Shown: piece after piece, positions 35,391 to 44,515 of the stretch
How the letters are laid out: each line of letters opens with the position of its first letter
How positions within the stretch are numbered: position 1 is the stretch's first letter
NCBI RefSeq assembly: GCF_042652185.1
Contig: NZ_JBHSIX010000005.1
Length of the DNA: 64,000 nt
Strand: one strand, 5' to 3'
Origin: Actinacidiphila fildesensis
GTDB lineage: Bacteria; Actinomycetota; Actinomycetes; Streptomycetales; Streptomycetaceae
The notes under the pieces: model-generated
Told to the model about the DNA's origin: nothing
What the model saw: only the letters and a program-made list of their open reading frames with translations
The model's database searches: none
Translations under genes and position numbers: made by a program

Positions 35391-36788
35391 TCACTCGCCG
35401 GCCCGCCGCAGACCGAGCTTGGGGAAGAAGGAGAGATACAGCCCCCTCACTGCGCTCTCCTCGGTCATCGGCGCCGCCTTCTGCTCGTGCACCCGGTTGA
35501 GGTTGTTCAACGGGATGGGGTCGCCGCTCTCCGCGCCGGTGAGGTGCTGCTGCACCTTGGCGTAGACGTCCTGGGCGTCCTCAAGGTCGGCGATGCCGGT
35601 GATGATCCGGTCGAAGGCATCCTGGATGTTGAGCCCGTCGCGCTGCTGCTCGGTGAGCCGCTGCGCGTTGTAGAAGTGGTAGTCCTTGCCGCGGTAGCTC
35701 TCGTAGAAGACGGACACCAGGACCAGCAGTCGCTCGTAGGCGTGGCGGTAGACCGTCCCGTAGAACTCCCAGGCCTGCTCCTCCGTCACCTCTCCGCGCA
35801 GCACGCTGGAGATGGAGGCGGCGGCCAGCATGGCGCTGTAGGTGGCGAGGTGGACGCCGGTGGACAGCAGCGGGTCCAGGAAGCAGGCGGCGTCGCCGCT
35901 GAGCAGGAAGCCGGGGCCGCCGAAGGACTCCGCGGCGTAGGAGTAGTCCTGCTCGACCTTGAAGTCGGCGACCCGCTCCGCGCCGGCGATCAGCTCCTGA
36001 ATGATGGCCGACTGCTCGACCGACTGGTCGTAGACGGCCTGGATGCTGCCCAGTTCGGCGCGCTGCGCGTTGAACCTGTCCCTGCCGGTGACCAGCCCGA
36101 TGCTGGTGGTGCCGTCGTGCAGCGGGATCACCCAGAACCAGCCCTCGGCCGTCGAGGCCACCCCGATGGCGCCCGCGGGGCCCTTGGGCAGCGGCTTGGC
36201 GCCCTTCCAGTACGTCCAGGCCGCGACGTTGCGGAAGACCTCGTGGAGCTTGCGGTTCTTCAGGTGCTTGGTGGCGATGACACCGTTGCGGCCGGAGGCG
36301 TCGACGATGTAGTCGAAGGCGATGCGGCCCTTACTGGCGGCGTCCTTGGTCTCGGCCCACAGCGCGGCCACCGGACGGTCCCCGTCGAATTCCAGCTCCT
36401 TGACGGAGATGCCCTCGACGACCTCGACGCCCAGCTCGCGGGCATGGTCCAGGAGGATCTCGTCGAACTCGGACCTGACGACCTGCCAGGCACTGGGGTT
36501 GTCATCGCCCATGGCGCTGAAGCGGACCTCCCACTCCTCGTCCCCCCAGAAGAAGTAGGCGCCTCCCTTGGGCTGGAAGCCGTGGCGTTCCACCTTGTCC
36601 CATACGCCGAGCAGCTCCAGGATCGGCCGGCAGGACGGCAGGATCGACTCGCCGATGTGATAGCGCGGGAAGCGCTCCCGCTCCAGCAGCGTGACTTCGA
36701 ATCCCTCCTTCGCCAACAGGCCGGCCGCGGTGGCTCCCGCGGGTCCGCCTCCCACTACGAGGATCTGGGTCGACTCACGCATGGACAT
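35391..36788 (-). CDS. FADH2-dependent halogenase
   Basis: A 465-aa flavin halogenase. FAD is bound by VVGGGPAGATAAGLLA. The halogenase-specific WxWxIP motif is at W217-P222 (WFWVIP), the active-site Lys is Lys74 in FQPKGGAYFFWG, and the second signature is DPLLSTGVHLA. Together these favour chlorination of a phenolic polyketide rather than hydroxylation. Three in-frame ATGs compete; ATG 36788 is best spaced from GGAGG. It needs a flavin reductase, none of which is obvious here. A heptad pair lies 79-96 bases upstream. Confidence 0.92.
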   Translation of the reverse strand: MSMRESTQILVVGGGPAGATAAGLLAKEGFEVTLLERERFPRYHIGESILPSCRPILELLGVWDKVERHGFQPKGGAYFFWGDEEWEVRFSAMGDDNPSAWQVVRSEFDEILLDHARELGVEVVEGISVKELEFDGDRPVAALWAETKDAASKGRIAFDYIVDASGRNGVIATKHLKNRKLHEVFRNVAAWTYWKGAKPLPKGPAGAIGVASTAEGWFWVIPLHDGTTSIGLVTGRDRFNAQRAELGSIQAVYDQSVEQSAIIQELIAGAERVADFKVEQDYSYAAESFGGPGFLLSGDAACFLDPLLSTGVHLATYSAMLAAASISSVLRGEVTEEQAWEFYGTVYRHAYERLLVLVSVFYESYRGKDYHFYNAQRLTEQQRDGLNIQDAFDRIITGIADLEDAQDVYAKVQQHLTGAESGDPIPLNNLNRVHEQKAAPMTEESAVRGLYLSFFPKLGLRRAGE

Positions 36789-36866
36789 CTCCATCCTCCG
36801 ACGAATGCAACTTCAGGTAGTGAGGGCACGCGATCGGCACACCGTGTCCCCACCGGGTGGAGGTCC

Positions 36867-36884
36867 GCTGGACGGGTGCTCGAA
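36867..36884 (-). promoter_or_regulatory. heptad pair upstream of the halogenase
   Basis: On the minus strand TTCGAGC-ACCC-GTCCAGC, 11-base period, 79-96 bases before ATG 36788. A further pair, CTTGAGC-GCAG-GTCGAGC on the same strand (36975-36992), lies 69-86 bases before the divergent MMPL gene. Confidence 0.45.
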
Positions 36885-37060
36885 AGGGCCGGTCACCGGC
36901 CGGGCCAGCGGGCGGGACTCCCCCGATACAGGCCCGCTTCAGGCCAACAGGGGCCGAAATTGTACGCGCCGGTCGCTCGACCTGCGCTCAAGCCCCGAGC
37001 GGGACCATGAGCACCCCCGCATCACGCGATGTGTCACCGAATGTACGGAGGAACCCCACC

Positions 37061-39178
37061 ATGACCCCTAGGCGCACGGAGGCGTCAGGTCGCCGGCTGC
37101 GGTGGCTGGTGCCGCTGTTGCTCATCCTCGGATGGCTCCTGGTGAGCGGTGCGACCGGCTCGTTCAGTCAGAAACTGGGCGATGTGGCCACGAACGACGG
37201 CGCGGCGTACCTGCCCGCCAAGGCCGAGTCAGTACACGCCGACCAGTTGCAGTCCACGTTCTCCGACAACAAGACCTACCCCGCCGTAGTGGTCTACGAA
37301 CGGGCGTCCGGTGTCACCTCCGCCGACCAGGCCGCCGTACGGTCCGACGCCGCCGCCGCGGGAAAGCTGGCCGGCCTGCGCGGCCCCGTGAGCCCGGTGA
37401 GCGTGTCGAAGGACGGCCGCGCCCTGCAGTTCACCGTTCCGCTCGTCAACCAGGCCAAGCCGGTCAGCGACGCGGTCAAGGTGCTGCGGGCGAACGCGTC
37501 GCAGCACCCGGGGCTGGCCGGGCATGTCACCGGACTCGGCGGGATGTTCGCCGACTTCGCCGGGGCGTTCAGCAATATCGACGGGCAGCTGCTGCTGGTC
37601 GCCGTCGGACTGGTGATCCTGGTCCTGCTGCTGGTCTACCGCAGTCCCACGCTGCCGTTCCTGGTCCTGCTCGGAGTCATGTGCGCCAGCGGCGTGGCCG
37701 GGGCCGTGGTCTACGGGCTCGCCAAGCACGGCTCGATCACCTTCACCGGCCAGAGCCAGGGCGTGCTGTCAGTGCTGGTGGTCGGCGCGACCACCGACTA
37801 CTCGCTGCTGCTCATCGCCCGCTACCAGGAGGAACTGCGCCGCACCCAGAACAAGTACGAGGCCCTGGGCACCGCCTGGCGAGCGATCCTCAAGCCGGTG
37901 CTCGCCTCGGGCGGTACCGTCATCCTGGGCACCCTGTGCCTGCTCTTCAGCAACCTCAACAGCAACCGCAGCATGGGACCGGTCGCCGCGATCGGCGTCG
38001 CGGCCTCCATGCTGGCCGCACTGACCTTCATCCCCGCCGTCCTGGCCCTCGCCGGCCGTGGCGTCTTCTGGCCGTTCCGGCCCGCCTTCGGTACCGCCGA
38101 GCGCACCGGTAGTGGTCTGTGGGGCCGGGTCGCGGGCCTGGTCGGCCGCAAGCCCAGGAGGGTCTGGCTCACCGCGGGCGTCGTGCTGCTGCTCGCTGCC
38201 TGCTTCGTCCCGCAGTTCAAGGCGTCCGGGATCGCCATCACCGACAGCTTCACCAAGACGACCGACTCCTCGACCGGCCAGAAGATCCTCGGCGCCCACT
38301 TCGCGGGCGGCTCGGGCACGCCGGTGTCCATCATCACCAAGGCCGCCACGGCGGACCAGGTCGTCGCGGCCACGAGCAAGGTGAGCGGTGTCACCTCCGT
38401 CACCCGGCTGAACAAGGTGGTCAACGGGCTGGCCGAGGTCGACGCGGTGCTCGCCGCCACACCCGACGGACCGGCGGCCGTGGACACCGTCAAGCAGATC
38501 CGGGTCGCGGTGCACGCGGTTCCGGACGCGGATGCCAAGGTCGGCGGCTTCACCGCCATCTCCATCGACACCCGGGCCGGTGGAATCCGGGACCTCAAGG
38601 TCGTGGTTCCGCTGGTGCTGGTGGCGATTCTGATCGTGCTGGCGCTGCTACTGCGGGCGCTGGTGGCGCCGCTGCTGCTCATCGGCACCGTGGTGCTGTC
38701 GTACGCGGCCACCATGGGAATCTCCGCACTGGTGTTCAATCACGTCTTCCACTTCGCCAACGCCGACCCGTCGGTCCCGTTGATGGGCTTCGTGTTCCTG
38801 GTGGCATTCGGCGTGGACTACAACATCTTCCTCATGCACCGGGTGAGGGAGGAGTCGCTGGCGCACGGCACCAGGGCCGGCACGCTCACCGCGCTGCAGC
38901 GCACCGGCGGGGTCATCACCTCGGCCGGCGTGGTGCTGGCCGCGACCTTCGCGGCGCTGGCGGTCCTGCCGATGGTGTCGATGGCCGAGCAGGCGTTCAT
39001 CGTCGCGTTCGGCGTGCTGCTCGACACCATCGTGGTCCGGTCCCTGCTGGTTCCGGCGCTCGCGCTGCAGCTGGACGACCGCACCTGGTGGCCGTCCCGC
39101 CGCGTGTTCGGCACGCAGATCCCGCGGTCCCGCGCCGGGGTCGCGGACAAGCAGCCGGAGCCCGAGCCGGCGAGCTGA
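37061..39178 (+). CDS. MMPL/RND-family membrane transporter
   Basis: A 705-aa exporter with two repeats, each with a large extracytoplasmic domain followed by a helix bundle. The proton-relay motifs are GATTDYSLLLIARYQ in the first half and AFGVDYNIFLMHRV in the second. MMPL proteins export lipids and polyketides; ActII-ORF3-type members sit in aromatic polyketide clusters. The ATG at 37061 follows CGGAGG. With the DrrAB-like ABC pair it gives the cluster two export routes. Confidence 0.92.
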   Translation: MTPRRTEASGRRLRWLVPLLLILGWLLVSGATGSFSQKLGDVATNDGAAYLPAKAESVHADQLQSTFSDNKTYPAVVVYERASGVTSADQAAVRSDAAAAGKLAGLRGPVSPVSVSKDGRALQFTVPLVNQAKPVSDAVKVLRANASQHPGLAGHVTGLGGMFADFAGAFSNIDGQLLLVAVGLVILVLLLVYRSPTLPFLVLLGVMCASGVAGAVVYGLAKHGSITFTGQSQGVLSVLVVGATTDYSLLLIARYQEELRRTQNKYEALGTAWRAILKPVLASGGTVILGTLCLLFSNLNSNRSMGPVAAIGVAASMLAALTFIPAVLALAGRGVFWPFRPAFGTAERTGSGLWGRVAGLVGRKPRRVWLTAGVVLLLAACFVPQFKASGIAITDSFTKTTDSSTGQKILGAHFAGGSGTPVSIITKAATADQVVAATSKVSGVTSVTRLNKVVNGLAEVDAVLAATPDGPAAVDTVKQIRVAVHAVPDADAKVGGFTAISIDTRAGGIRDLKVVVPLVLVAILIVLALLLRALVAPLLLIGTVVLSYAATMGISALVFNHVFHFANADPSVPLMGFVFLVAFGVDYNIFLMHRVREESLAHGTRAGTLTALQRTGGVITSAGVVLAATFAALAVLPMVSMAEQAFIVAFGVLLDTIVVRSLLVPALALQLDDRTWWPSRRVFGTQIPRSRAGVADKQPEPEPAS

Positions 39179-39185
39179 CACAGCC

Positions 39186-39246
39186 CCGTACACAGCACTC
39201 CGCCCCCGGTCCTCTTCCAGGACCGGGGGCGGAGTGCTGTGTACGG
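39186..39246. terminator. strong bidirectional terminator
   Basis: A perfect 28-bp inverted repeat with a 5-base loop (CTTCC), exactly between the convergent MMPL and O-methyltransferase genes. Arms are 39186-39213 and 39219-39246. Confidence 0.88.
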
Positions 39247-39258
39247 CAGTGGCGGTGC

Positions 39259-40278
39259 TCAGGCGGCCTTACGGGCGACAACGAGCGTGTCGTAGTCGCC
39301 GAGCAGCTTGACCTCGGTGCCGGCGAAGCCGGCGTGCTCCGCGTATCCGACGATCTCCGCGGCCGGGTATTCGGAACCGCCGTCGGTGACCAGCAGCATG
39401 TCGAGGCTGATCACCAGGTTCTCGGCGTGCTCCGGCTCGTCGTCGAGCATCCGGTCGTAGACGAGCAGCGTTCCACCGGGCAGTACAGCGTCGTACGCCT
39501 TGTGGATGAGGTAGCTGCGCTGGCTGGGGTCCCAGTCGTGCAGGACATGGCCCATGACCACGATCTCAGCCTGCGGCAGCGGGTCGCTGAAGAAGCTGCC
39601 GCCGTGGAACTCCACCTTGCCGGGGATGCCGAGTTCCTCCGCGAGTTCCTTCGCGAAGGGCGCCATCTCCGGAAGATCGAAGACATGCCCGGCCAGATGC
39701 GGCTGGGCCTTGACGATCTGGGAGCACAGATTGCCCCGGGCGCCACCGACGTCCAGTACGGACGTGAATCCGGACCAGTCGAACGCCTCGATCAGCTGGG
39801 CACCGAGAACGTTGGTGAAGGCATCCATGCTGCCGATGAACTGGCGCAGGATCGCGGGGTTCTGCGTGACTTCGTCGTAGTGGCTGCCCGACTGCTGCTT
39901 GCCGGTGCGCAGCGCCTCCTCCAGCCGACCCCAGGCCGGGTAGAGGTTGCGGCTGGACCGCAGCAGGAAGCCACCCACATAGGCGTCCCCGGTGCGGACC
40001 AGGTGCTTGGCCGTACCCGGCGCGTTGCGGTAGACGCCGTCGGTGCGCTGCAGCACCTTCAGGGCCACCAGCAGATCGAGAAAGTCGCTGAGGCCCCGGC
40101 CGTGCAGTGACAGCAGCCCCTTGATCTCCTCGGCGGTCGCCCCGCCGGACGGGGCCTCCTGCAGTTGCGTGAACAGATCGAGTTCCACGGCGGTCAGCAG
40201 GGCCTTGGCATCGCAGAACGCGTTGCCGAGCCGGAGGATCCCGGCGGCCGTACTGACGTCCGGGGGGATGGTCGTCAT
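39259..40278 (-). CDS. SAM-dependent O-methyltransferase
   Basis: A 339-aa O-methyltransferase with SAM motif VLDVGGARGNLCSQIVKA and an intact catalytic His in MGHVLHDWDPSQ. It is the close paralogue of the Ser245 enzyme at 29978-30988. The ATG at 40276-40278 follows GGAG. The promoter contains the best heptad repeat in the window (two identical TTCGAGG). It probably methylates a phenol late in the pathway. Confidence 0.92.
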   Translation of the reverse strand: MTTIPPDVSTAAGILRLGNAFCDAKALLTAVELDLFTQLQEAPSGGATAEEIKGLLSLHGRGLSDFLDLLVALKVLQRTDGVYRNAPGTAKHLVRTGDAYVGGFLLRSSRNLYPAWGRLEEALRTGKQQSGSHYDEVTQNPAILRQFIGSMDAFTNVLGAQLIEAFDWSGFTSVLDVGGARGNLCSQIVKAQPHLAGHVFDLPEMAPFAKELAEELGIPGKVEFHGGSFFSDPLPQAEIVVMGHVLHDWDPSQRSYLIHKAYDAVLPGGTLLVYDRMLDDEPEHAENLVISLDMLLVTDGGSEYPAAEIVGYAEHAGFAGTEVKLLGDYDTLVVARKAA

Positions 40279-40358
40279 CGGGCGGACTCCTTCCTGGACG
40301 CCTGGCCACCAGGCGCCGGTGTCATCGTCGTGACGCTCGCAGCCGGCCGTGGAGCTGA

Positions 40359-40376
40359 CCTCGAACACGCCTCGAA
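40359..40376 (-). promoter_or_regulatory. perfect SARP-type heptad repeat
   Basis: On the minus strand TTCGAGG-CGTG-TTCGAGG: two identical heptads at 11-base spacing, 81-98 bases upstream of the O-methyltransferase ATG. This matches the known SARP operator layout most closely. Confidence 0.65.
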
Positions 40377-40416
40377 CCGCAGGCGGGCCAACGGACCCGA
40401 CCGGGAGGCCAGGCAT

Positions 40417-40434
40417 CCTTGAGCACCGGTCAGT
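40417..40434 (+). promoter_or_regulatory. heptad pair upstream of the large FAD hydroxylase
   Basis: CCTTGAG-CACC-GGTCAGT on the plus strand, 56-73 bases before ATG 40490. The stretch CCAGGC-A-TCCTTGAG recurs at 33721-33735. Confidence 0.45.
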
Positions 40435-40489
40435 ACCCCTTACCTGTGCCGCGGACAGTCCGCATGGCAGTGTTCCTGAGGGGATACGC

Positions 40490-42097
40490 ATGTATGACGT
40501 GAACATCCCAGTACTGATCGTCGGTGCCGGACCGGTCGGGCTGTCCACCGCCCTGTTCAGCGGGCGCCACGGGATCAGTACTCTTCTGCTGGAAAAGCGC
40601 ACGGCGACCTCCACGCTGCCGCGGGCCCCCGGCCTGCAGTCGCGCACCCTGGAGTTGTTCCGTGCCGCCGGAATCGGCAAGGACATCCGGGCCCTGGAGA
40701 TGGGAGACTCGCACCCCTTCTTCGAGGGCGGGATCATCCAGGTCGACACCTTCGCCGACATCGACAACGCCGTCGTCCTCGAGTCGCCCTCACTGGACGG
40801 ACCCACCGTCAGCCCCGAACGCGTGATGGGCTGCGGCCAGGACCGCTACGAGCGGGTCCTGGTCGACAAGGCCCGGGAGTTCGGTGCCGACATCAGGTTC
40901 GGAACCAAGCTGATCGAGTTCACCCAGGACGACGAGGGCGTGACGGCCGTCGCCGAGGAGCTGGAGACCGGTCGGCGCTACACCATCAGGGCCGGCTACC
41001 TGGTCGGCGCGGACGGCGCCAACAGCCATGTGCGGACCGAGCTGGGCGTGGAACGCAGCGGCCGCGGAACGGTGTTCGACGCTCTGAGCATCTACTTCAA
41101 GGCTCCGGAGCTGGAATCACTGATCAAGCACCGCCCGTTCATCCTGTGCTACGCCAATGTCAACGGGACTCTGATGGGCCTGTCCCGGCTGCACGGCTGC
41201 GACCCCTTCCTGGCCGCCCCGATCTACTTCCCGGACAAGGGCGAGAAGCCCGAGGACTTCACCGACGAGCGCTGCATCGACATCGTCAGGACCGGTTCCG
41301 GCCGTCCCGACATGGACGTGGAGATCGTCGCCAAGGTTCCCTGGCAGGGCGCCCAGCTGGTCGCCGAGCGGTTCAGGACCGGACGGATCTTCCTGGCCGG
41401 GGACGCCGCCCATCTGCACCCGCCTGCCGGCGGGTTCGGAGCCAACACCGGCATCCACGACGCGCACAACCTGTCGTGGAAACTGGCCGCCGTCATCAAG
41501 GGCTGGGCCGGGGACGTCCTGCTGGACAGCTACCACGAGGAGCGGCACGCGGTCGGCTCCGCCATGGCCGAGCAGGCCATGGTGCGCAACCGCATCCGGC
41601 ACGGCTACGCCACCGACGAGGACCGGGCGACGATGGTGGACGACATCATCATCACCCTCGGGTACCGGTACAAGTCGGAGGCCATCACTCACGACCAGAC
41701 CGGTCCGGTGCTCACTCCGCACCTGGAACTGAAGGGCGAGCCCGGCACCAGGGCGCCGCACCTATGGGTGGAGCGGAACGGTTCGAAGCTCTCCACCATC
41801 GACCTGTTCTGGGACTCCTACGTGCTCCTCACGGACGCCTCCGGCGCCGCGTGGGCCGAGTCCGCGGTGAAGGCCGCCGCAGAGCTCGGTGTGCCGCTCA
41901 GGGCCCACCTGGTGGGCCCTGGCGCCGAGCTGACACCGGGCGAGGAGCGCGACTGGGGTTCGGTGTACGGCGTGGGCCCGGGTGGCGCGGTACTGGTCCG
42001 CCCGGACGCGTTCGTCGCATGGCGCTCGCAGGGGCCGGTGGCGGACCCGCAGCAGGTGCTGACCGAGGTCCTCTCCCGGGCCGCCGGCCTCGGGTAA
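40490..42097 (+). CDS. FAD-dependent polyketide hydroxylase (PgaE/RdmE-like)
   Basis: A 535-aa group A flavin hydroxylase with the extra thioredoxin-like C-terminal domain of aromatic polyketide hydroxylases. Motifs: VLIVGAGPVGLSTALFSGRH, the DG motif VGADGANSHVRTELG, and IFLAGDAAHLHPPAGGFGAN. The ATG at 40490 follows GAGGGG. It is the only flavoprotein here of this longer class, so it is a strong candidate for hydroxylating the nascent polycycle or for a xanthone-forming Baeyer-Villiger step. Two hairpins follow it. Confidence 0.92.
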   Translation: MYDVNIPVLIVGAGPVGLSTALFSGRHGISTLLLEKRTATSTLPRAPGLQSRTLELFRAAGIGKDIRALEMGDSHPFFEGGIIQVDTFADIDNAVVLESPSLDGPTVSPERVMGCGQDRYERVLVDKAREFGADIRFGTKLIEFTQDDEGVTAVAEELETGRRYTIRAGYLVGADGANSHVRTELGVERSGRGTVFDALSIYFKAPELESLIKHRPFILCYANVNGTLMGLSRLHGCDPFLAAPIYFPDKGEKPEDFTDERCIDIVRTGSGRPDMDVEIVAKVPWQGAQLVAERFRTGRIFLAGDAAHLHPPAGGFGANTGIHDAHNLSWKLAAVIKGWAGDVLLDSYHEERHAVGSAMAEQAMVRNRIRHGYATDEDRATMVDDIIITLGYRYKSEAITHDQTGPVLTPHLELKGEPGTRAPHLWVERNGSKLSTIDLFWDSYVLLTDASGAAWAESAVKAAAELGVPLRAHLVGPGAELTPGEERDWGSVYGVGPGGAVLVRPDAFVAWRSQGPVADPQQVLTEVLSRAAGLG

Positions 42098-42117
42098 CAC
42101 AGCTCCGTCCCACAGCC

Positions 42118-42160
42118 GCCGGAGGCGCCCGTCACACCTGACGTGACGGGCGCCTCCGGC
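42118..42160. terminator. terminator after the FAD hydroxylase
   Basis: A perfect 18-bp inverted repeat (GCCGGAGGCGCCCGTCAC and its complement) with a 7-base loop, 20 bases past the stop. Confidence 0.82.
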
Positions 42161-42196
42161 ACTCCACCGCCCCGCGGCCCCACCCGCAGGCCAACA

Positions 42197-42255
42197 CGCA
42201 CACAAGATCCCGGCCCGGACTCATGGTACGAGTCCGGGCCGGAATCTTGTGTGCG
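42197..42255. terminator. terminator after the leftward F420-type gene
   Basis: A 25-bp inverted repeat with a single mismatch and a 9-base loop, just downstream (minus strand) of the oxidoreductase stop at 42273. Together with the hairpin at 42118 it insulates the convergent units. Confidence 0.82.
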
Positions 42256-42272
42256 AAGTCCCTGAAAAGGGG

Positions 42273-43130
42273 CTACAGGGCCGCCTTCGCGAGCAGACTC
42301 ACCTGCTGGGAGTCCGCGGTGCACGGCAGCAGGATCAGCTCGTCACAACCGGCCTCCGCGTACGCCTGGGCCGCGTCACGGATCTGCGCCGCGTCCACGA
42401 GCACGCCGCTGGCGGCCCGTTCGGCCTTCACGCCGATGAACGAGTAGTAGTCGCGCAGATAGCGGCCCGCCGTCGATCCGGCGTCCGGGCCGAGGCACGC
42501 ATACACCAGCGAGACCATCCTGGGCCGTTCGGTGCGCCCGGCCAGCGTCCATTCGTGCTGTGCCTGGCGGACCAGTTCCCCGTAGGCCGTGGCCGAGCTG
42601 CCGCCCGCGATCCAGCCGGTGCCGAATCTCGCCGAACGCCTCATCGCGGTCCGGGAATGGCCTCCGACCAGCAGCGGGATACCGCCCTGCCCGGCGGGGA
42701 GCGGACCGATGACGGGCCCCGGACCCTCCCCGCTCCAGATGTCGCGGAGTTCACCGAGGAGTTCGTCCAGCCGCGCCCCCCGACCGGCGTAGTCGGCGCC
42801 GGTGGCCTTGTAGTCGTCGTCACGGCCTCCGGCGGCGACACCGAGCGTGAACCGCCCCCCGGAGACCGCGTCGAGGGTCGCCGTCTGCTTGGCGAGCAGC
42901 GCCGCCCCACCGCGATAGCCGGCTATGAGAATGGTGCTGGCCAGCTTGATGCGGGTGGTGACCGCGGCCGCCACCGCCAGCGACATCAACGGTTCGAAGT
43001 TGTCATACACCAGCCGGTCCAGCACGCCCAGAGTGGTGAAACCTGAGTCCTCGGCCGCACGCGCCCAGGCGGCCAGTCCAGGCCCGGACTTGTCGGGAAC
43101 GGTGGTGGGCAGCCCGAGTCCGATGTCCAC
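42273..43130 (-). CDS. LLM-class F420-type oxidoreductase
   Basis: A 285-aa luciferase-like enzyme opening MDIGLGLPTTVPDKSGPGLA with TATLDAVSGGRFTLGVAAGG and VGGHSRTAMRRSARFGTGW. It has the same length as, and is clearly paralogous to, the protein at 11856-12713 (shared LDRLVYDNFE/TDRVVYDNYE). The GTG start at 43128-43130 lies 2 bases past the SDR stop, so it is coupled. It is the last gene of the PKS-core operon and probably a reductase or dehydrogenase on the polycycle. Confidence 0.82.
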   Translation of the reverse strand: MDIGLGLPTTVPDKSGPGLAAWARAAEDSGFTTLGVLDRLVYDNFEPLMSLAVAAAVTTRIKLASTILIAGYRGGAALLAKQTATLDAVSGGRFTLGVAAGGRDDDYKATGADYAGRGARLDELLGELRDIWSGEGPGPVIGPLPAGQGGIPLLVGGHSRTAMRRSARFGTGWIAGGSSATAYGELVRQAQHEWTLAGRTERPRMVSLVYACLGPDAGSTAGRYLRDYYSFIGVKAERAASGVLVDAAQIRDAAQAYAEAGCDELILLPCTADSQQVSLLAKAAL

Positions 43131-43132
43131 GG

Positions 43133-43870
43133 TCAGACCCCGCCGTCGACATTGAGCGTGGCGCCCGAGATGTAGCGGGAGGTGTCGCCGGCCAGAAAGA
43201 GCACGGCGCCCGCCACGTCCTGCGGAGTGCAGATCCGGCCGAGCGCGGTCATCCCGACGATCCGCTCCACGGCCTCCGGCGGCAGACCGGCGCCCGGTTC
43301 GGTCTCGGTGAGACCCGGCGCGATGGTGTTCACGCGGATCGAACGAGGCCCGAGTTCCTTGCACAGCGCGCGGGTGAGCCCGATCAGCGCGGCTTTGGAG
43401 GCGGTGTAGTGCACTCCGCGGACCCGGCCGCGCAGCGCCACCGAGGATCCGATGTTCACCACCGAGGCACCGTCGACGAGCAGGTCGAGCGCGGCCTGGG
43501 TCATCAGGTAGGCCGAGGTGACGTTGTGGTCGAAAACCCGGTGCCATTCGGACTCGGGCAGCTCCGCGAACCAGACCTGGCCGTCCACTCCGACATTGTT
43601 CACGAGAACGTCGAGCCCCCCGACGGCCTCCCTCACCTGTGCGGCCACCGTACGGACGTCGGCGGCGTCGGTCACGTCCGCGCGCAGCAGCAGATGTCCG
43701 TCACCGGTCTCCTTCAACTCGCGGGCGAGTGACTCGCCGTCCTCCCCCGCGCTGCGCGACACCACCACGACGCGAGCGCCGGCGCGCGCGAAGGCCAGTG
43801 CCGCCGCCCTTCCGATGCCGCGCGTACCGCCGGTGATCAGTACGCGTTTGCCGGCCAGTCCCTGCTCCAT
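43133..43870 (-). CDS. SDR ketoreductase
   Basis: A 245-aa FabG-like SDR: VLITGGTRGIGRAAALAFAR, VLVNNVGVDGQVW, catalytic VVNIGSSVALRG and HYTASKAALIG, C-terminal SGATLNVDGGV. It resembles the SDR at 44515-45267 in length and in the acidic loop order. SDR pairs of this type in pentangular clusters reduce specific carbonyls of the folded polyketide. The ATG follows GAAGGAGGAG. Confidence 0.87.
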   Translation of the reverse strand: MEQGLAGKRVLITGGTRGIGRAAALAFARAGARVVVVSRSAGEDGESLARELKETGDGHLLLRADVTDAADVRTVAAQVREAVGGLDVLVNNVGVDGQVWFAELPESEWHRVFDHNVTSAYLMTQAALDLLVDGASVVNIGSSVALRGRVRGVHYTASKAALIGLTRALCKELGPRSIRVNTIAPGLTETEPGAGLPPEAVERIVGMTALGRICTPQDVAGAVLFLAGDTSRYISGATLNVDGGV

Positions 43871-43881
43871 CTGCTCCTCCT

Positions 43882-44202
43882 TCAGTACGCCGCGTCGACC
43901 CGGTAGATACCGAACGGAGCGGAGAGTCGTGTGTCGCGGTACGGCCGCAGCGGAGCGGTGTCCGCGCGGTGCCCGGCGCCCTCTTCCCATGACTGGAAGG
44001 CCGCGAGATCCGCCCACCGGCTCACCACGGTCAGGGCCGAGGGGTCGAGGGCGGACTGCAGCAACTCATTGGCGAGCATTCCCGGCACGTCGGCGAGCCG
44101 CCGGCTGACCACGTGGTACGCCTCGCGCACCGCGGCCAGCTCGGCCTCGTCCCGGGCCTGGTGATGGATCATCACCAGGACCTCGCCCGCCTCAGGCGGC
44201 AT
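43882..44202 (-). CDS. ABM-type small monooxygenase
   Basis: A 106-aa dimeric ferredoxin-like-fold protein: VLVMIHHQARDEAELAAVRE, ALTVVSRWADLAAFQSWEE. This fold covers cofactor-free anthrone/quinone-forming monooxygenases and some cyclases. The ATG at 44200-44202 overlaps the upstream ABM gene by 11 bases. It is only distantly like its neighbour, so the pair probably acts on different substrates or as a heteromer. Confidence 0.8.
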   Translation of the reverse strand: MPPEAGEVLVMIHHQARDEAELAAVREAYHVVSRRLADVPGMLANELLQSALDPSALTVVSRWADLAAFQSWEEGAGHRADTAPLRPYRDTRLSAPFGIYRVDAAY

Positions 44203-44515
44203 GGGCGGCTCCCTGGATGTGCTCGACCACCCGCATGGTGTCGAAGGTCGCCGAGGCGCGGTAGGCGTGCAGTCGCTCGCGATGGGCGACGTGCGCCTTG
44301 CCGTCCTCGAACGCCCGGAAGCCCGTCTCGTCGACCCAGTCGCTGACGATGTAGTAGGTGTCCTCGTCGGCGGTGCTGCGAGCCAGCCACTGGCCGATGT
44401 TCGCGGGGTGGCCGGTGACCGCGTCGGTACCACTGCGCCACTCCTGCTCGAACTCCGCCGACAGACCGGGCTTGATCGTCATTTCCAGCATCACCCGGAA
44501 GGCTCCGCCGGCCAT
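44192..44515 (-). CDS. ABM-type small monooxygenase
   Basis: A 107-aa ABM-domain protein: FRVMLEMTIKPGLSAEFEQE, YYIVSDWVDETGFRAFEDGK, HVAHRERLHAYR. It is a close paralogue of the protein at 7878-8237. The start overlaps the SDR stop by one base (TGATG), and the end overlaps the next ABM gene, so all three are coupled. Candidate for quinone formation on the early aromatic intermediate. Confidence 0.83.
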   Translation of the reverse strand: MAGGAFRVMLEMTIKPGLSAEFEQEWRSGTDAVTGHPANIGQWLARSTADEDTYYIVSDWVDETGFRAFEDGKAHVAHRERLHAYRASATFDTMRVVEHIQGAAHAA

